From positions 62,055-91,930 of the forward strand of contig JBNGIQ010009268.1 of the NCBI GenBank assembly GCA_049999765.1: 29,876 bases of DNA, in the 5' to 3' direction. Numbering within the stretch: position 1 is the stretch's first letter; every line of letters begins with the position of its first letter. A model generated the notes under the pieces. That model did no database searches. It had not been told where the DNA came from and was given only the letters and a program-made list of their open reading frames with translations. This document shows positions 1 to 8,925 of the stretch, piece by piece. Source of the DNA: Phaeoceros laevis (Eukaryota > Anthocerotophyta > Anthocerotopsida > Notothyladales). A program made the position numbers and the translations under genes.

Positions 1-613
1 AAAAAGCCTAAAATAATCAATTTTGATAGACCACATAGGGCCTCGATTTTGGAGCCGACCGAAAATGATATGTCGGACGATAGTGATATGTGAGTTCATG
101 TAGGAAGCTTTCTACAGACGCAGTGTGTTTCAGGCCTTTTAGGGTCTAGTAGCGCTTGTTTTGCACCAACCCCGCATGCCCCGGGTACGGCTGTCCGATA
201 CTTGGGGCCCAATGTGTATGAGCGGCGTGAAGTATAGGAGTTTTCCGGTCAGTTTCCATTCTAAGTGCGGCATTTGAATAGCAACGTTTGATTTTTGGGA
301 CAAACAAGCAGGCCCTGGGTACCGGATGTCTGGTTCCCGATGGCAGGAGAAATCCTAGTTTAAGGCAAAGTTTCTTCTCCAAGTCGTACATTAATCTGTA
401 CACAAAATTATAAGTGTCTAAAAACACGAGTTTCAGCACACAAAAAATGATAGACAGCGGTAGGGAGTCTGGAAAAGTGCAGATTTCAGATAGTTTTAGT
501 TGTCATGGAGGGCCCAAAAATGTGCTGTATTTTGAAAATCCCGGAATATGGCCATTTTGAAGGGAATTTTTGGATCACAAACGGGGCAAACCTTGTTGAG
601 AGGAGAAAACCCT
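1..613. other. Unassigned region, no gene recognised
   Basis: I see no recognisable coding domain. The minus strand is open for 97 codons (146-439) and the plus strand from 548, but neither translation shows a family motif. Two loosely similar GC-rich patches near 163-200 and 305-340 both contain a GCCC(C/T)GGGTAC core, which suggests old repeat sequence. The region ends where the left arm of the large inverted repeat becomes alignable. Confidence 0.4.
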
Positions 614-674
614 GTTGCATCCGAGACCGTGAAGACTTCACGCTCTGGCACCGCAACTGCTGAGCTCGAGCGCA

Positions 675-949
675 ATGGCTTGGCCGCTAGGTTTTCTGTT
701 CCTTGTGTGTTTGCTGGCTGCCGACCTTGTGTGTTTGCCGCCGCAGACCATGCTCCATCTACAATGAATTTGCCAAGCATTACAACGTTGAGGCCGAATT
801 GGAGGCAGCTCACGCCCGCTGGAGGCTGCCGCAGGGTTTTCCGCGTCTCGTCCTTGATACGCCATTCTGGATGCTTTCAAATTGCATGGACCGGTCTATG
901 TACGTCGGATCAGAGTTCACCGAGCTGGGAAGGCTCATCATTTGCTATG
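675..949 (+). pseudogene. Host-like exon fragment, possible cysteine-protease prepropeptide
   Basis: The ATG at 675 opens a signal-peptide-like stretch (MAWPLGFLFLVCLLAADLVC): a short start, a long hydrophobic core, then small residues. A frameshift follows. The second frame (703-949) holds FAKHYNVEAELEAAHARWRL and later SMYVGSEFTELG. These loosely resemble the ERFNIN-type helix and G-x-N-x-F-x-D segment of the I29 inhibitor propeptide of papain-family proteases. Similarity ends near 949 at ATG|GTGAGC, a good 5' splice-site match, also present in the other arm. The sense is opposite to the copia sequence in the same arm. The signal peptide is the firmer part; the I29 assignment is tentative, and no catalytic domain is present. 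Confidence 0.35.
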
Positions 950-1159
950 GTGAGCTCTCACCCTTGTGCATGCTTGCGCAGTAATCCTCCTCTGCTGCGT
1001 GCTTGACTTTGTCGAAGACTCCCATTGAAACCTTGGTGTTTGTGTGTGCAGAGCCTTGGCACAGATGTGCCACAGCGATGCCGACTCGTCGCTTTAAGTG
1101 CTGAAGATCTGCATGACAGATTGTGCATTTTTCCGTGTCTATCTGTGGGTGCATGTGAA

Positions 1160-1732
1160 TCAGGGGCACTCAGTTAGGCCCATTGCTTTGCAGAATCTAT
1201 CGTGCTTGTCCTTCGCTAGGGCTTTAGTGAGCACGTCCGACACATTGTTAACTGTAGAAACGTATTGTAGGTTTGCTTGCCCATTGCTAATCACTTGCCT
1301 TATGAAGTGATGTTTGATCTCGATATGCTTAGTCCGTGAATGCATAATAGGATTCTGAGCTAATGCTATGGCTGACTGGTTGTCACATAGCAATAGTGTA
1401 GGTGCATTTTGTGATTCCCCTAATAACGTGAGCAACTCTCGTGTGTAGACAATCTTCTGGGCATCTGTGGCAGTGGCTGCATATTCCGCTTCTGTTGAGG
1501 ACAGGGCCACTACCTGCTGCTTCTTACTGTACCAAGATATGACTATGGAGTCCCACTCATTGTCTCCAAGCATGAGGCAATTTGCAGATATGGATTTACG
1601 AGTATTTGCATCTGAGGCCCAATCTGCATCACTAAAACACGTAAGGGCCTTTCCTTATAGAGAAATCCATTTTTTGAAGTTCCTTTTATATAACGCATAA
1701 TGCATTGGACTGCTGTCCAGTGTCTGCACAAT
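1160..1732 (-). pseudogene. pol: Ty1/copia RNase H end (left arm)
   Basis: C-terminal end of a copia polyprotein. Reading down the minus strand it starts near HWTAVQ, the usual join between RT and RNase H, then shows ISWYSKKQQVVALSSTEAEY, LLLCDNQSAIALAQNP, KHIEIKHHFIRQVIS and VSDVLTKALAKDKHD, ending in a stop at 1160. The Glu of STEAEY and Asp of CDNQ correspond to RNase H active-site positions. The frame is open for 137 codons from 1573; between 1573 and 1732 it is shifted. No gag, integrase or RT accompanies it. Confidence 0.9.
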
Positions 1733-1751
1733 TCCTGACATGCTATGGACC

Positions 1752-2334
1752 TGCACACTGGACAGCAGTCCAACGCATTATGAGATACATCAAAGGCACA
1801 CCCAAGCATGAATTACCGTACAAGTAGAGGCCTCAGAACCTATTACTTACATGTTTTAGTGATGCAGATTGGGCCTCAGTTGCAAATACAAGAAAGTCCA
1901 TATTTGCAAACTGTCTTATGCTTGGAACAAATGAATGGGACTCAACACTTATCTCTTGGTATAGTAAGAAGCAGCAGGTGTGAGCGGCCTTGTCCTCAAC
2001 TGAAGCCGAGTACGCATCCACAGCTATAGCTGCCCAAGAGATAGTCTACACACGAGAATTACTCACATCATTAGGAGAAATATAGGATGCACCCACTCTA
2101 CTGCTATGTGACAACTAGTCAGCCATAGCACTAGCTTAGAACCCTATTATGCACTCGATGACCAAACACATCGAGATTGAGCATCACTTCATAAGGCAAG
2201 TGATTAGCAATGGGCAAGCAAACCTACAATACGTCCCTACAAAGGACAATGTGTCCGACGTCCTCACTAAGGCTCTAGCAAAGGATAAGCACGATAGATT
2301 CTGCAAAGCTATGGGCCTAACTGAGTGTCCTTAA
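1752..2334 (+). pseudogene. pol: Ty1/copia RNase H end (right arm)
   Basis: Same domain and family as 1160-1732 on the opposite strand, from HWTAVQ (about 1758) to the stop at 2332-2334. In-frame stops lie at 1981, 2083, 2116 and 2137. Those at 2116 and 2137 stand where the left arm has CAG (Gln), so they look like C-to-T changes. The last 61 codons (2149-2334) are open and nearly identical in protein to the left arm. Confidence 0.9.
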
Positions 2335-2540
2335 TCCTCAAGCACCCACTGACAAACACAGGATATGCACAATCTGTAGTGCAGATCTTCAGCACTTGAA
2401 GCGACGAGTTGGCATCACAGTGGCGCATCTGTGCCAAGCCTCTACACACCACAAAGGATTCAGTGGGAGCCTTCAACTAAACAAGCATGCAATGGAGGAG
2501 AACTTGCGCAAGCAAGCAAAAACTAGGGATTTGAGCTCAC

Positions 2541-2822
2541 CATAGCGAATGATGAGCCTTCCCTGCTCGGTAAACTCTGATCCAGCATACATAAAGCGGT
2601 CCATGCAATTGGAAAGCATCTCGGAATGGCGCATCAGGAACGAGACGGGGAAAACATTGCAGTGCTCAGCCTCCAGCGGGCGTGAGCTACCTCTAATTTG
2701 GCCTCCACACTGTATAGCTTGGCAAACTTGGAGCAGATAGAGCATGGTCTGCGGCGACGAAGCACGACGAGCACAAGGTTGGCGGTCAGCAACAACACAA
2801 GGAACCCTGACGGCCAATCCAT
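2541..2822 (-). pseudogene. Second copy of the host-like exon fragment
   Basis: Inverted homologue of 675-949. On the minus strand the ATG at 2822 starts MDWPSGFLVLLL and runs without a frameshift into CSKFAKLYSVEAKLEVAHAR, so this copy keeps the signal-like leader and the propeptide-like part in one frame where the left copy lost about 8 bases. It then breaks frame after ARWRL; another frame continues with MLSNCMDRFMYAGSEFTEQG. The splice-donor-like GTGAGC is at 2540-2535. Many differences between copies change amino acids, so neither appears to be under strong protein-level selection. Confidence 0.35.
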
Positions 2823-3827
2823 GGCAATCCAGCTCAAGTGTTGTTGCGCCGAAGCCTGTAGACTGTGAAGTAATGAAGTTGCAAACACCTAATATGCAAA
2901 ATCTGTCTAAGTGGGAGTAGAGAAAAGGCTAATTATGCAATTATCTTTTTAATAGCCAGATGCATAGATTATGAGTTAATTAAAATAATTAATTAAGATA
3001 CGAAACGGTATAGCATTTCGTATCAACGTGAACAAACTGTGGTGACCCACTCGTTGTTTTAATAATACTGGAATGCTTTTTTTGATCGTTTATTTAATAA
3101 ACGGGTAACCTTTTTGCAATAACAGTTGACTTGCTGTTAGTTAATTAATAATCTTATTAATTAATTAATGGAAGGTTAGCAAGGAGCTTACTGGGGATGA
3201 GGGTTTCATCCTATGATGTGTTGGCATGTGGAAATGGCGACGGGACGTTCTATGGTTTGTGGCCGTAGTTGGAAACAGGCTAGGGTTGTGTCCTGGGTCG
3301 TGGCCGCATGGCCGATGATGGTGTTACGCATGGCAACAGGGCTTTCCTATGCAGGGGTTTAGCCTACAAGGGTTTTGACACATGGCTTGATAGGTCTCAG
3401 CATGATACGAGCATCAAGGGCTTCGTACACCGTATCGTAGCATGTGGTTACATGTGATACGGGTCATGGCTACAATACGGCCACATGTGAGGACATGCTA
3501 GGGCATGGGCCGCATGCTTGCATGTCATGGTAGGGTTTTTCCTTTTGCAGATGGATGTTATTTTGACCATTTCTTCATTGGGAAGGATTTGGCCTTTAAA
3601 CCCTCACTTAAAGGAATGGCCTTAATTCTTTTTATGCATGCATGGATGCTTGAGGTGGTGCTGTGGAAGAGTGACTAGCTTGTGGACAGGTTGTGGCGCA
3701 GGCGCAACCCATAGCCAGCAATTGCTAGATTTGTATGTGGCCATAGCAAGGAGGACCGCAAGGAGGCGCAGGCTAGGTTTTAATGCGCGGCGCGTGACTT
3801 GAGAGCATAACCAGGTCAAGGCTTTGT

Positions 3828-4530
3828 GGAGCGCAAAGGTGTGAAGGGAAGGGGATCTTTCTCCCTCCCCCTCTTGGGCTTATTGTGATTATTTTAATGG
3901 CGTATGGCTGCCAACGCGACCTCGCTTAGAGGCACTCGTGGCCAGCTAGGCGTGGGTGGCGCGAAGCCAAGAGGAGTGCATGCTAGTGGGGGTTTGGGAG
4001 AATCACTTCCCTACCCCCTTGGGAGCTCTCTTTTTATGATTAGTTTATGCATCCTTACTGCAAGCATGACCTGGACAGGTCAGGAGGTGTGCACCAGGTA
4101 CTGATGCGGCGTGCGTGAAAAAGAGCGCAAGGTAGGGGAGAGATCTCCTCTCCCCCTCCCTTGGAGATTCTTTTTAATTACTTAATAGCGCGGGTTGTTG
4201 CGTCTCCATAGGAGGCCGTGCGCAGTCCTCCTTGGCAATATTTAAACTTTGTTGGTACCGTGACCGGCCAGCAGGCCGTGTGCTCCACAAGGAGGCCGCA
4301 TGGGCAAGGAGAGGACATAAACAGTGTTTTAAATATTGCTTTGGCTAAGCTATCCATCCATGCTACTTTGTGGGCATCCATGCTACTTTGTGGGCAGGCG
4401 CACTACCAGAAGGGCTGGCCAGGCCCGGTACCTACTGCAAGATGAGGTCATGGTTTAGGCGCAGTGAGGGAAAGACCATCATATTCCTCTCCCTTGTGGG
4501 CATCGTTTTTAATTTATTTTGAGGAGGCCA
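3828..4530. repeat. Four diverged purine/pyrimidine hairpin units
   Basis: Around 3835-3895, 3955-4050, 4120-4190 and 4455-4525 the same plan recurs: a GCGCAA-like word, a G/A-rich stretch, a C/T-rich stretch able to pair with it, a TTGGG-type spacer, then a T-rich run ending TTTTAATTA or similar. The third unit is the clearest hairpin: GGGGAGA pairs with TCTCCCC across GATCTCC. Units are too diverged to call a satellite with confidence. Confidence 0.45.
4355..4394 (+). repeat. Perfect 20-bp tandem duplication
   Basis: CATCCATGCTACTTTGTGGG occurs twice back to back at 4355-4374 and 4375-4394 with no mismatch. It may be a recent slippage event or an assembly duplication. Confidence 0.95.
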
Positions 4531-4768
4531 TGGCCAACATGGTGACATGCTGCTAGGCATAATTTCGGAGAAAGTTTTACTTGAGGCTACTCTGTTGCTG
4601 AAGAATTTGGACACAGGTGCTCGGTCTGAGATCTTTTGTAGTCATTTCTTGTGAGGCCAGGGACAGAAGTAATTATCTAGGTCGTACCATAGCTAGGTTT
4701 GGGCCGTACCGTGTTTAATCGGGTTGTACCGTATTTTCACAGGAGCCGTAGTTTAACGGTACGAGGCA

Positions 4769-5521
4769 ATGTCAACACCGGGACAGAACATTAAGAGCCG
4801 GGCCGCGCGAGGAAGCAACAGGATGACATCTCCGGAGGATCCAAAGGCCACGAGGACATCAAAGATGAAGAAAGTGGAGGCAGTGTCCCGGGGGTTAATA
4901 GCAGCATCATTACATGTCACTTGATCTGACCTTGAGGCGGCGAGGCCCATTGCAGAGAAGTACAAGCTATTGTTTCTGTTAGAGGATTGCACCGTGAAGA
5001 GCCAACCGTTGGTAGCAGAGTTTGAATGTGCCTGGCACCGACAGAAGGGTGATACGGTACGAGTCAATCCTCATCCTTGGGATGAGGCACACTTCCGACA
5101 TGCTCTGACACAACCTGAGAGGGAGGAGAAGGGTACGTCCATGTATGCTATGCCCGTTTATGATTATAACATGAAGGAATGGTTTGGGGGACCATGCGAT
5201 ACAGCAGTTGGGAATGGATGGCCCATTGCAAGGTTTTACATGGAGGAAGGACAAACTCTAGCTAAGGTTTTACATTGCTTGACTTGTATCAGAAAGCGGT
5301 CTACCATTAGCCAACAACTTGCTGTGCCATGGTACTACGTTCTAGAGCTGAAGCATATGGTGGACTGGGGAGCAACATTTCACCATTTCTTCACAAAACA
5401 GATGATGAGTGCTAGAATCCATTCGCATGCTAAACGACAGAGCTGTACATCTACGTGTCCGGTACGCACAACTAGACTTGAAGGTGTTAGCCTTGTTAAA
5501 CCCAAAAATGCTAGAGATTAG
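4769..5521 (+). pseudogene. Unrecognised ORF of ~250 codons with one in-frame TGA
   Basis: From ATG 4769 one frame runs to TAG 5521 with a single TGA at 4922. The open part after that stop codes for 183 residues or more with ordinary composition and many aromatics, for example YAMPVYDYNMKEWFGGPCD and LAVPWYYVLELKHMVDWG. The N-terminal 50 residues are basic. Continuity on both sides of one stop suggests a once-functional protein. I recognise no domain. It lies just upstream of copia A in the same direction, so it could be a leader ORF of that element, a gene from another transposon, or a host fragment. Absence of homologues is untested. Confidence 0.45.
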
Positions 5522-5647
5522 AAAATACATGGAAGCAGTAGAGAGTTCTTAGAACGATAAGAACACACCATGGTTTCGAGAGTTTTGCACTGGCTGCAGA
5601 CTTTTTGCATCCAATAGTACATATGCTCTCAATTTCTAAAAAGATTC

Positions 5648-6775
5648 ATGTCCACTTGGAGGGTTCCACCATTTGCAGACCCAGGAATCTATTTAGATTC
5701 ACTTCGCAACAAAAACCTTGAACAAGCAGCAACTTCTGATCGGCTGCTACGCAATCTGGCAGACGAGTTCGATCAAGCAGGTGGCGGCATCGTTCCACAA
5801 GTGCCTGACCAAGACCCGTTTGACACTCCTTCTGGTAGCGCACAAGGCAGCACCAACGACAAGAGTGACGGTAGACAGCCAGACACACCACAAGGTTCTG
5901 GTCCATCAACCCCAAGCTCGACCAGCAGCTTCGACCTGAACACACATATGGCACAAACGTGAAACACCATAGGCGGGGACTTCAAAGAAAAAGATTGCTT
6001 CAATGGATCTAACTTTGACATTTGGACTATATCTTAGAATGAAAGGAGCCTTACATGACAAAAATCTGTGGCCTGTTGTAAGTGGTCGGTTTTGAAACCA
6101 GCTGCTGACTCTGCCGACTTCCCACTTTGGGAAAGACAAAATGCTCGAGCACACAACTTGTTGTTGTCGGGCCTGTCACAGGAAATGGTGAGACAAACAT
6201 CTCAAAGTAAGACTGCAAAGGATGTATGGGATCACCTTCATGGCATGTATTCCGTGACGAATGTCATGACTATGCTAAATGCTGATAGAAGTTTCAGCAT
6301 GTTCCTAATGAAGGAGACTGACACGGTAGAGTCCCACATAGGCAGGTTTAGGACACTCAGGTCCAAACTAGCTGCCAGTGGAACAAGCCTAACAGATACC
6401 CAAGCTTGCATCAAATTATTAGGCACACTGCCAGCAAGCTATGGTCCCTTTGTCACTACACAGAATGTTGTAGTAAGACAGTCACAGCTAGCATCTAGAG
6501 CCAATGGAGGAGATGGTCAACCAATACTTAACAAGTCCGAGCGCATTGGAGCCTTGCTCCAGGAGGAGTCCAGTCGAAAACATCGGAATGTTAGGCAGCA
6601 ATAACATGTGATGTATGCTGATGGAGGCAAGGCACCGTTTTGCTCCAAGCCTAGCTGGCAAAACAACAAAGGGAAATGAAAGGCAGGACCTTCCAAGACC
6701 AAAAAGCCAGGAAATTGCAACTGCTGCAAATTCCCTGGGCATTGGGAGAATGAATGCCGAAAAAAGAAAAACGGT
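5648..6775 (+). pseudogene. gag: Copia A gag (UBN2-type) with zinc knuckle
   Basis: Structural protein of the older copia element. The frame opens at ATG 5648 with a Ser/Pro/Gln-rich N-terminus, then holds the copia gag core: FKEKDCFNGSNFDIW near 5980, TAKDVWDHLHGMYS near 6215, ETDTVESHIGRFRTLRSKLA and LLGTLPASYGPFVTTQN. A CX2CX4HX4C zinc knuckle is intact at 6716-6757, in the gag frame but after a stop at 6602. Stops at 5960 and near 6036, and a local frame slip at about 6030-6090, break the ORF. Family membership is secure from motif order and the linked protease and integrase. Confidence 0.9.
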
Positions 6776-6805
6776 GAGCCCAAGAGGGAATCACCACCTA
6801 AAGCA

Positions 6806-8338
6806 CGTTGCAGGGAAGAAATCATCGCCTAGAATCCTCACTATATGCCTAATGGCTTCCACACATGCTCAAGATGGTTGGTTCATGGACTCAGGGACCA
6901 CCTCACATGTATGCCACAACAGAACAGCCTTCAGCGACTACACAAAAATAGAGGAAGGTGCCATAATAGCCTTTGGTGATGGGCGTGGCGTACCTATAAA
7001 GCGGACTGGAAAAGTTCCCCTAAAGTTGCAAGATGATATGATATATCCTACAAGATGTCCTGCACGTCCCTGCAACGCATGAAAACCTCATGTCAGTCAC
7101 TAGACTCATGATAGAAGACAAAGACTTGGACATAGGGTTTAGGAAGCACCTGTGTATTTGGCGTCGCATCTCCAATCCGTCCCATCAGCTAGCAACAAGT
7201 TACCCATCTGAGGACCTGTTTAAAATGAATGTCTCTCATGGCATGCTCACTGCTACAAGCCAAGCACGCATAGCTACATCTAGCACTACTGTTGATACAC
7301 TAACATGGCATGCTAGATTGGGACATCCATATGCCCAAAGGCTTGAGTCAATATCCAAGGGCTCATTGTATGCTGATGGGCTTCTCATATTGAAGGAGCT
7401 TCCATTCTGCAAAGCTTGTATGTATGGAAAGCTTCAACAAGCACCCTTCAAGAATAAAATGCCACAAGGGCAATAGAGGTGCTGGAGCTCGTCCACTTAG
7501 ATCTGTGTGGCCCTATCTCCAGGCCTTCATTTGGAGGAGCCGAATACTTCCTCACCTTTCTAGATGACTAAAGCAGATTTTGCACAACATACGTAGTCCA
7601 TAAGAAAGGAGAAATACAGTGGTACACACTCCACAACAAAATGGTGTCACAGAAAACTGCAACAAGAAGTTGCAGCGTGCAGCCAAAACAATGCTTAAGC
7701 AAGCTAACTTATCCCTATCCTACTGGGCTGAGTGTTTTATGGCTGCCACTTATCTGCATAGTAGGTTGCCAACAAGGGCAGTTGCCAACATGACACTATA
7801 TGAGGCCTTCACTGGAAAGAAGCCCTCTGTTAGACACTTGCGAGTATTTGGATGTCTGGCATATGGTTTTATACCCAAGGCCACGAGGAAAAAGATGGAA
7901 TACTTTGCAAAATGATACATATTTGTTGGTTATCAAGGAGTCAAGGCATATAAACTGTTTGATCCTTCAACGCCTAACATGGTGTTGGCTCGAAGTGTTA
8001 CCTTTCATGAGGCTGCTGTGTTTACACAGCCAATGGGAGCACATGTACAACCACCTTCACAAGATGAAGAGGAACCTTCGGACATAATGCCAACATCGCA
8101 TGCCGCTGACAACTTGGCACCTAATGATTTAGAGCAGACACATTTCAAAGAAATCGGGGATGATGACCCCTTCCATGATGCAGAGACTGCAGCCAGAGTG
8201 GCAGAGGAGCCACCACCCCGGCAGGAGGAAAATAATGAGGCAGTCTCTGCACATGAGGCAGCTATAGAGCCTGCAGCTGAAGCAATTGAATTCCCTGCCC
8301 AAGCACCTACCACATCAGCTCGTTATAGTTTGCGTTAG
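6806..8338 (+). pseudogene. pol: Copia A protease and integrase, integrase core deleted
   Basis: Protease: WFMDSGTTSHVCHNRTAF, with the catalytic DSG/T motif at 6888-6896. Pre-integrase zinc region: TWHARLGHPYAQRLESISKG then ELPFCKACMYGK (7300-7440), with the His and Cys pairs present. The integrase start follows (LDLCGP, then FLTFLDD with a stop right after it), but the sequence jumps near 7610 from HKKGEI to TPQQNGV. This removes roughly 60 residues including the second catalytic Asp (DNGGE in relatives). The rest of the core (NLSLSYWAECFMAATYLHS) is followed by a TGA at 7913 and an acidic linker to 8338. Several frame changes occur. It cannot encode an active integrase. Confidence 0.9.
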
Positions 8339-8390
8339 CGACAGATCAATCCCACGATGACGCCAAATGATCAAGCTCCGCTTCTAAACA

Positions 8391-8924
8391 TTGCGAGTTG
8401 GACGCCTTGTTGTCCCTCTACCCACACCAGCAACACATGAGGCCTCACCTGCAAATTCTGAAGCCTCGTCTGCAACTGGATACCTGCCCACACCAAGTGA
8501 TTCCAGCAGTGCACCATCTGGTAATTCCGACCCAGATTACTCTCCTTCAGGTTTGCAGGAATCACTGCTTATGCAAGCTGTCCTCCTAGCTGCATCCCCA
8601 CTTGACAAAGAGCCACAAAGCTTAGCAGAAGCCTATGCACGCCCGGATGCAGCAGACTGGAAAGCCTGCGTGCAATCTGAGTATGATAGTTTAATTCTAA
8701 ACCATACATAGACGCTTGTGGACAGACCTCCTGGCAGAAACATCATTGGCAGTAAATGGGTCCTCAAATGTAAGTACGGCCCAACTAGAAAAATATAAAG
8801 ATATAAAGCAAGACTAGTCGCAAGGGGGTTCACACAGGTACCTGGACTAGACTATTTTGATACGTTCAGTCCAGTAGCCAAGTTCCAAACTCTGAGGACT
8901 GTGTTTGCCTTGGCTGCACATAAT
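8391..8924 (+). pseudogene. pol: Copia A reverse transcriptase, N-terminal part
   Basis: RT start of copia A, cut off by the LINE. Motifs in order: [54 protein letters not shown] and [20 protein letters not shown], all standard for copia RT. Stops lie at about 8709 and 8797 in an otherwise continuous frame. The coding sequence ends exactly at the CATAAT duplication (8919-8924) and resumes after 13601. Confidence 0.9.
8919..8924. repeat. Left target-site duplication of the LINE (CATAAT)
   Basis: CATAAT encodes His-Asn of copia A RT (ALAAHN) and is repeated at 13601-13606, where the interrupted RT resumes with the same two codons. It is short for a LINE duplication (more often 7-20 bp) but sits exactly at both coding breakpoints. 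Confidence 0.85.
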
Positions 8925-8925
8925 T

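Larger units (their letters stand above)
614..1732 (-). repeat. Left arm of a ~1.1-kb inverted repeat
   Basis: Read on the minus strand, this arm aligns throughout with 1752-2886 read on the plus strand. From the centre outward both hold the RNase H end of a copia pol, its stop codon, about 550 bp of shared non-copia sequence, and a host-like exon in the opposite sense. The match is obvious at the centre, where the 19-mer TTGGACTGCTGTCCAGTGT on the left has an exact reverse complement on the right. Similarity fades near 614. Arms differ by many substitutions and small indels; identity was not computed. Confidence 0.85.
1752..2886 (+). repeat. Right arm of the inverted repeat
   Basis: Inverted partner of 614-1732, separated from it by about 20 bp. 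Its copia part is more damaged, with four in-frame stops where the left arm is open. A transcript crossing the centre could fold into a long imperfect hairpin. The two arms could be an inverted duplication or two head-to-head insertions of one family; the shared non-copia flank beyond the pol stop favours duplication of one locus. Confidence 0.85.
2887..4768. other. Intergenic, AT-rich then GC-rich, no gene recognised
   Basis: 2930-3180 is AT-rich with TTAATTAA runs and two small palindromes: GATACGAAA at 2997-3005 paired with TTTCGTATC at 3016-3024, and CGTTTATT/AATAAACG around 3088-3104. 3180-3650 contains many GCATG and GATACG words. 3830-4530 holds diverged GA/CT-rich units (separate entry). 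4680-4765 has several GTACCGT or ACGGTAC words. Short ORFs in this stretch show no family motifs. Confidence 0.5.

Noticed and set aside
146-439. 97-codon minus-strand ORF
   Set aside because: No domain, no repeat partner and no neighbouring gene; length alone is not convincing in this composition.
8005-8313. 102-codon minus-strand ORF over the copia A linker
   Set aside because: Antisense shadow of the acidic integrase-RT linker, with Ser/Ala-rich low-complexity composition.
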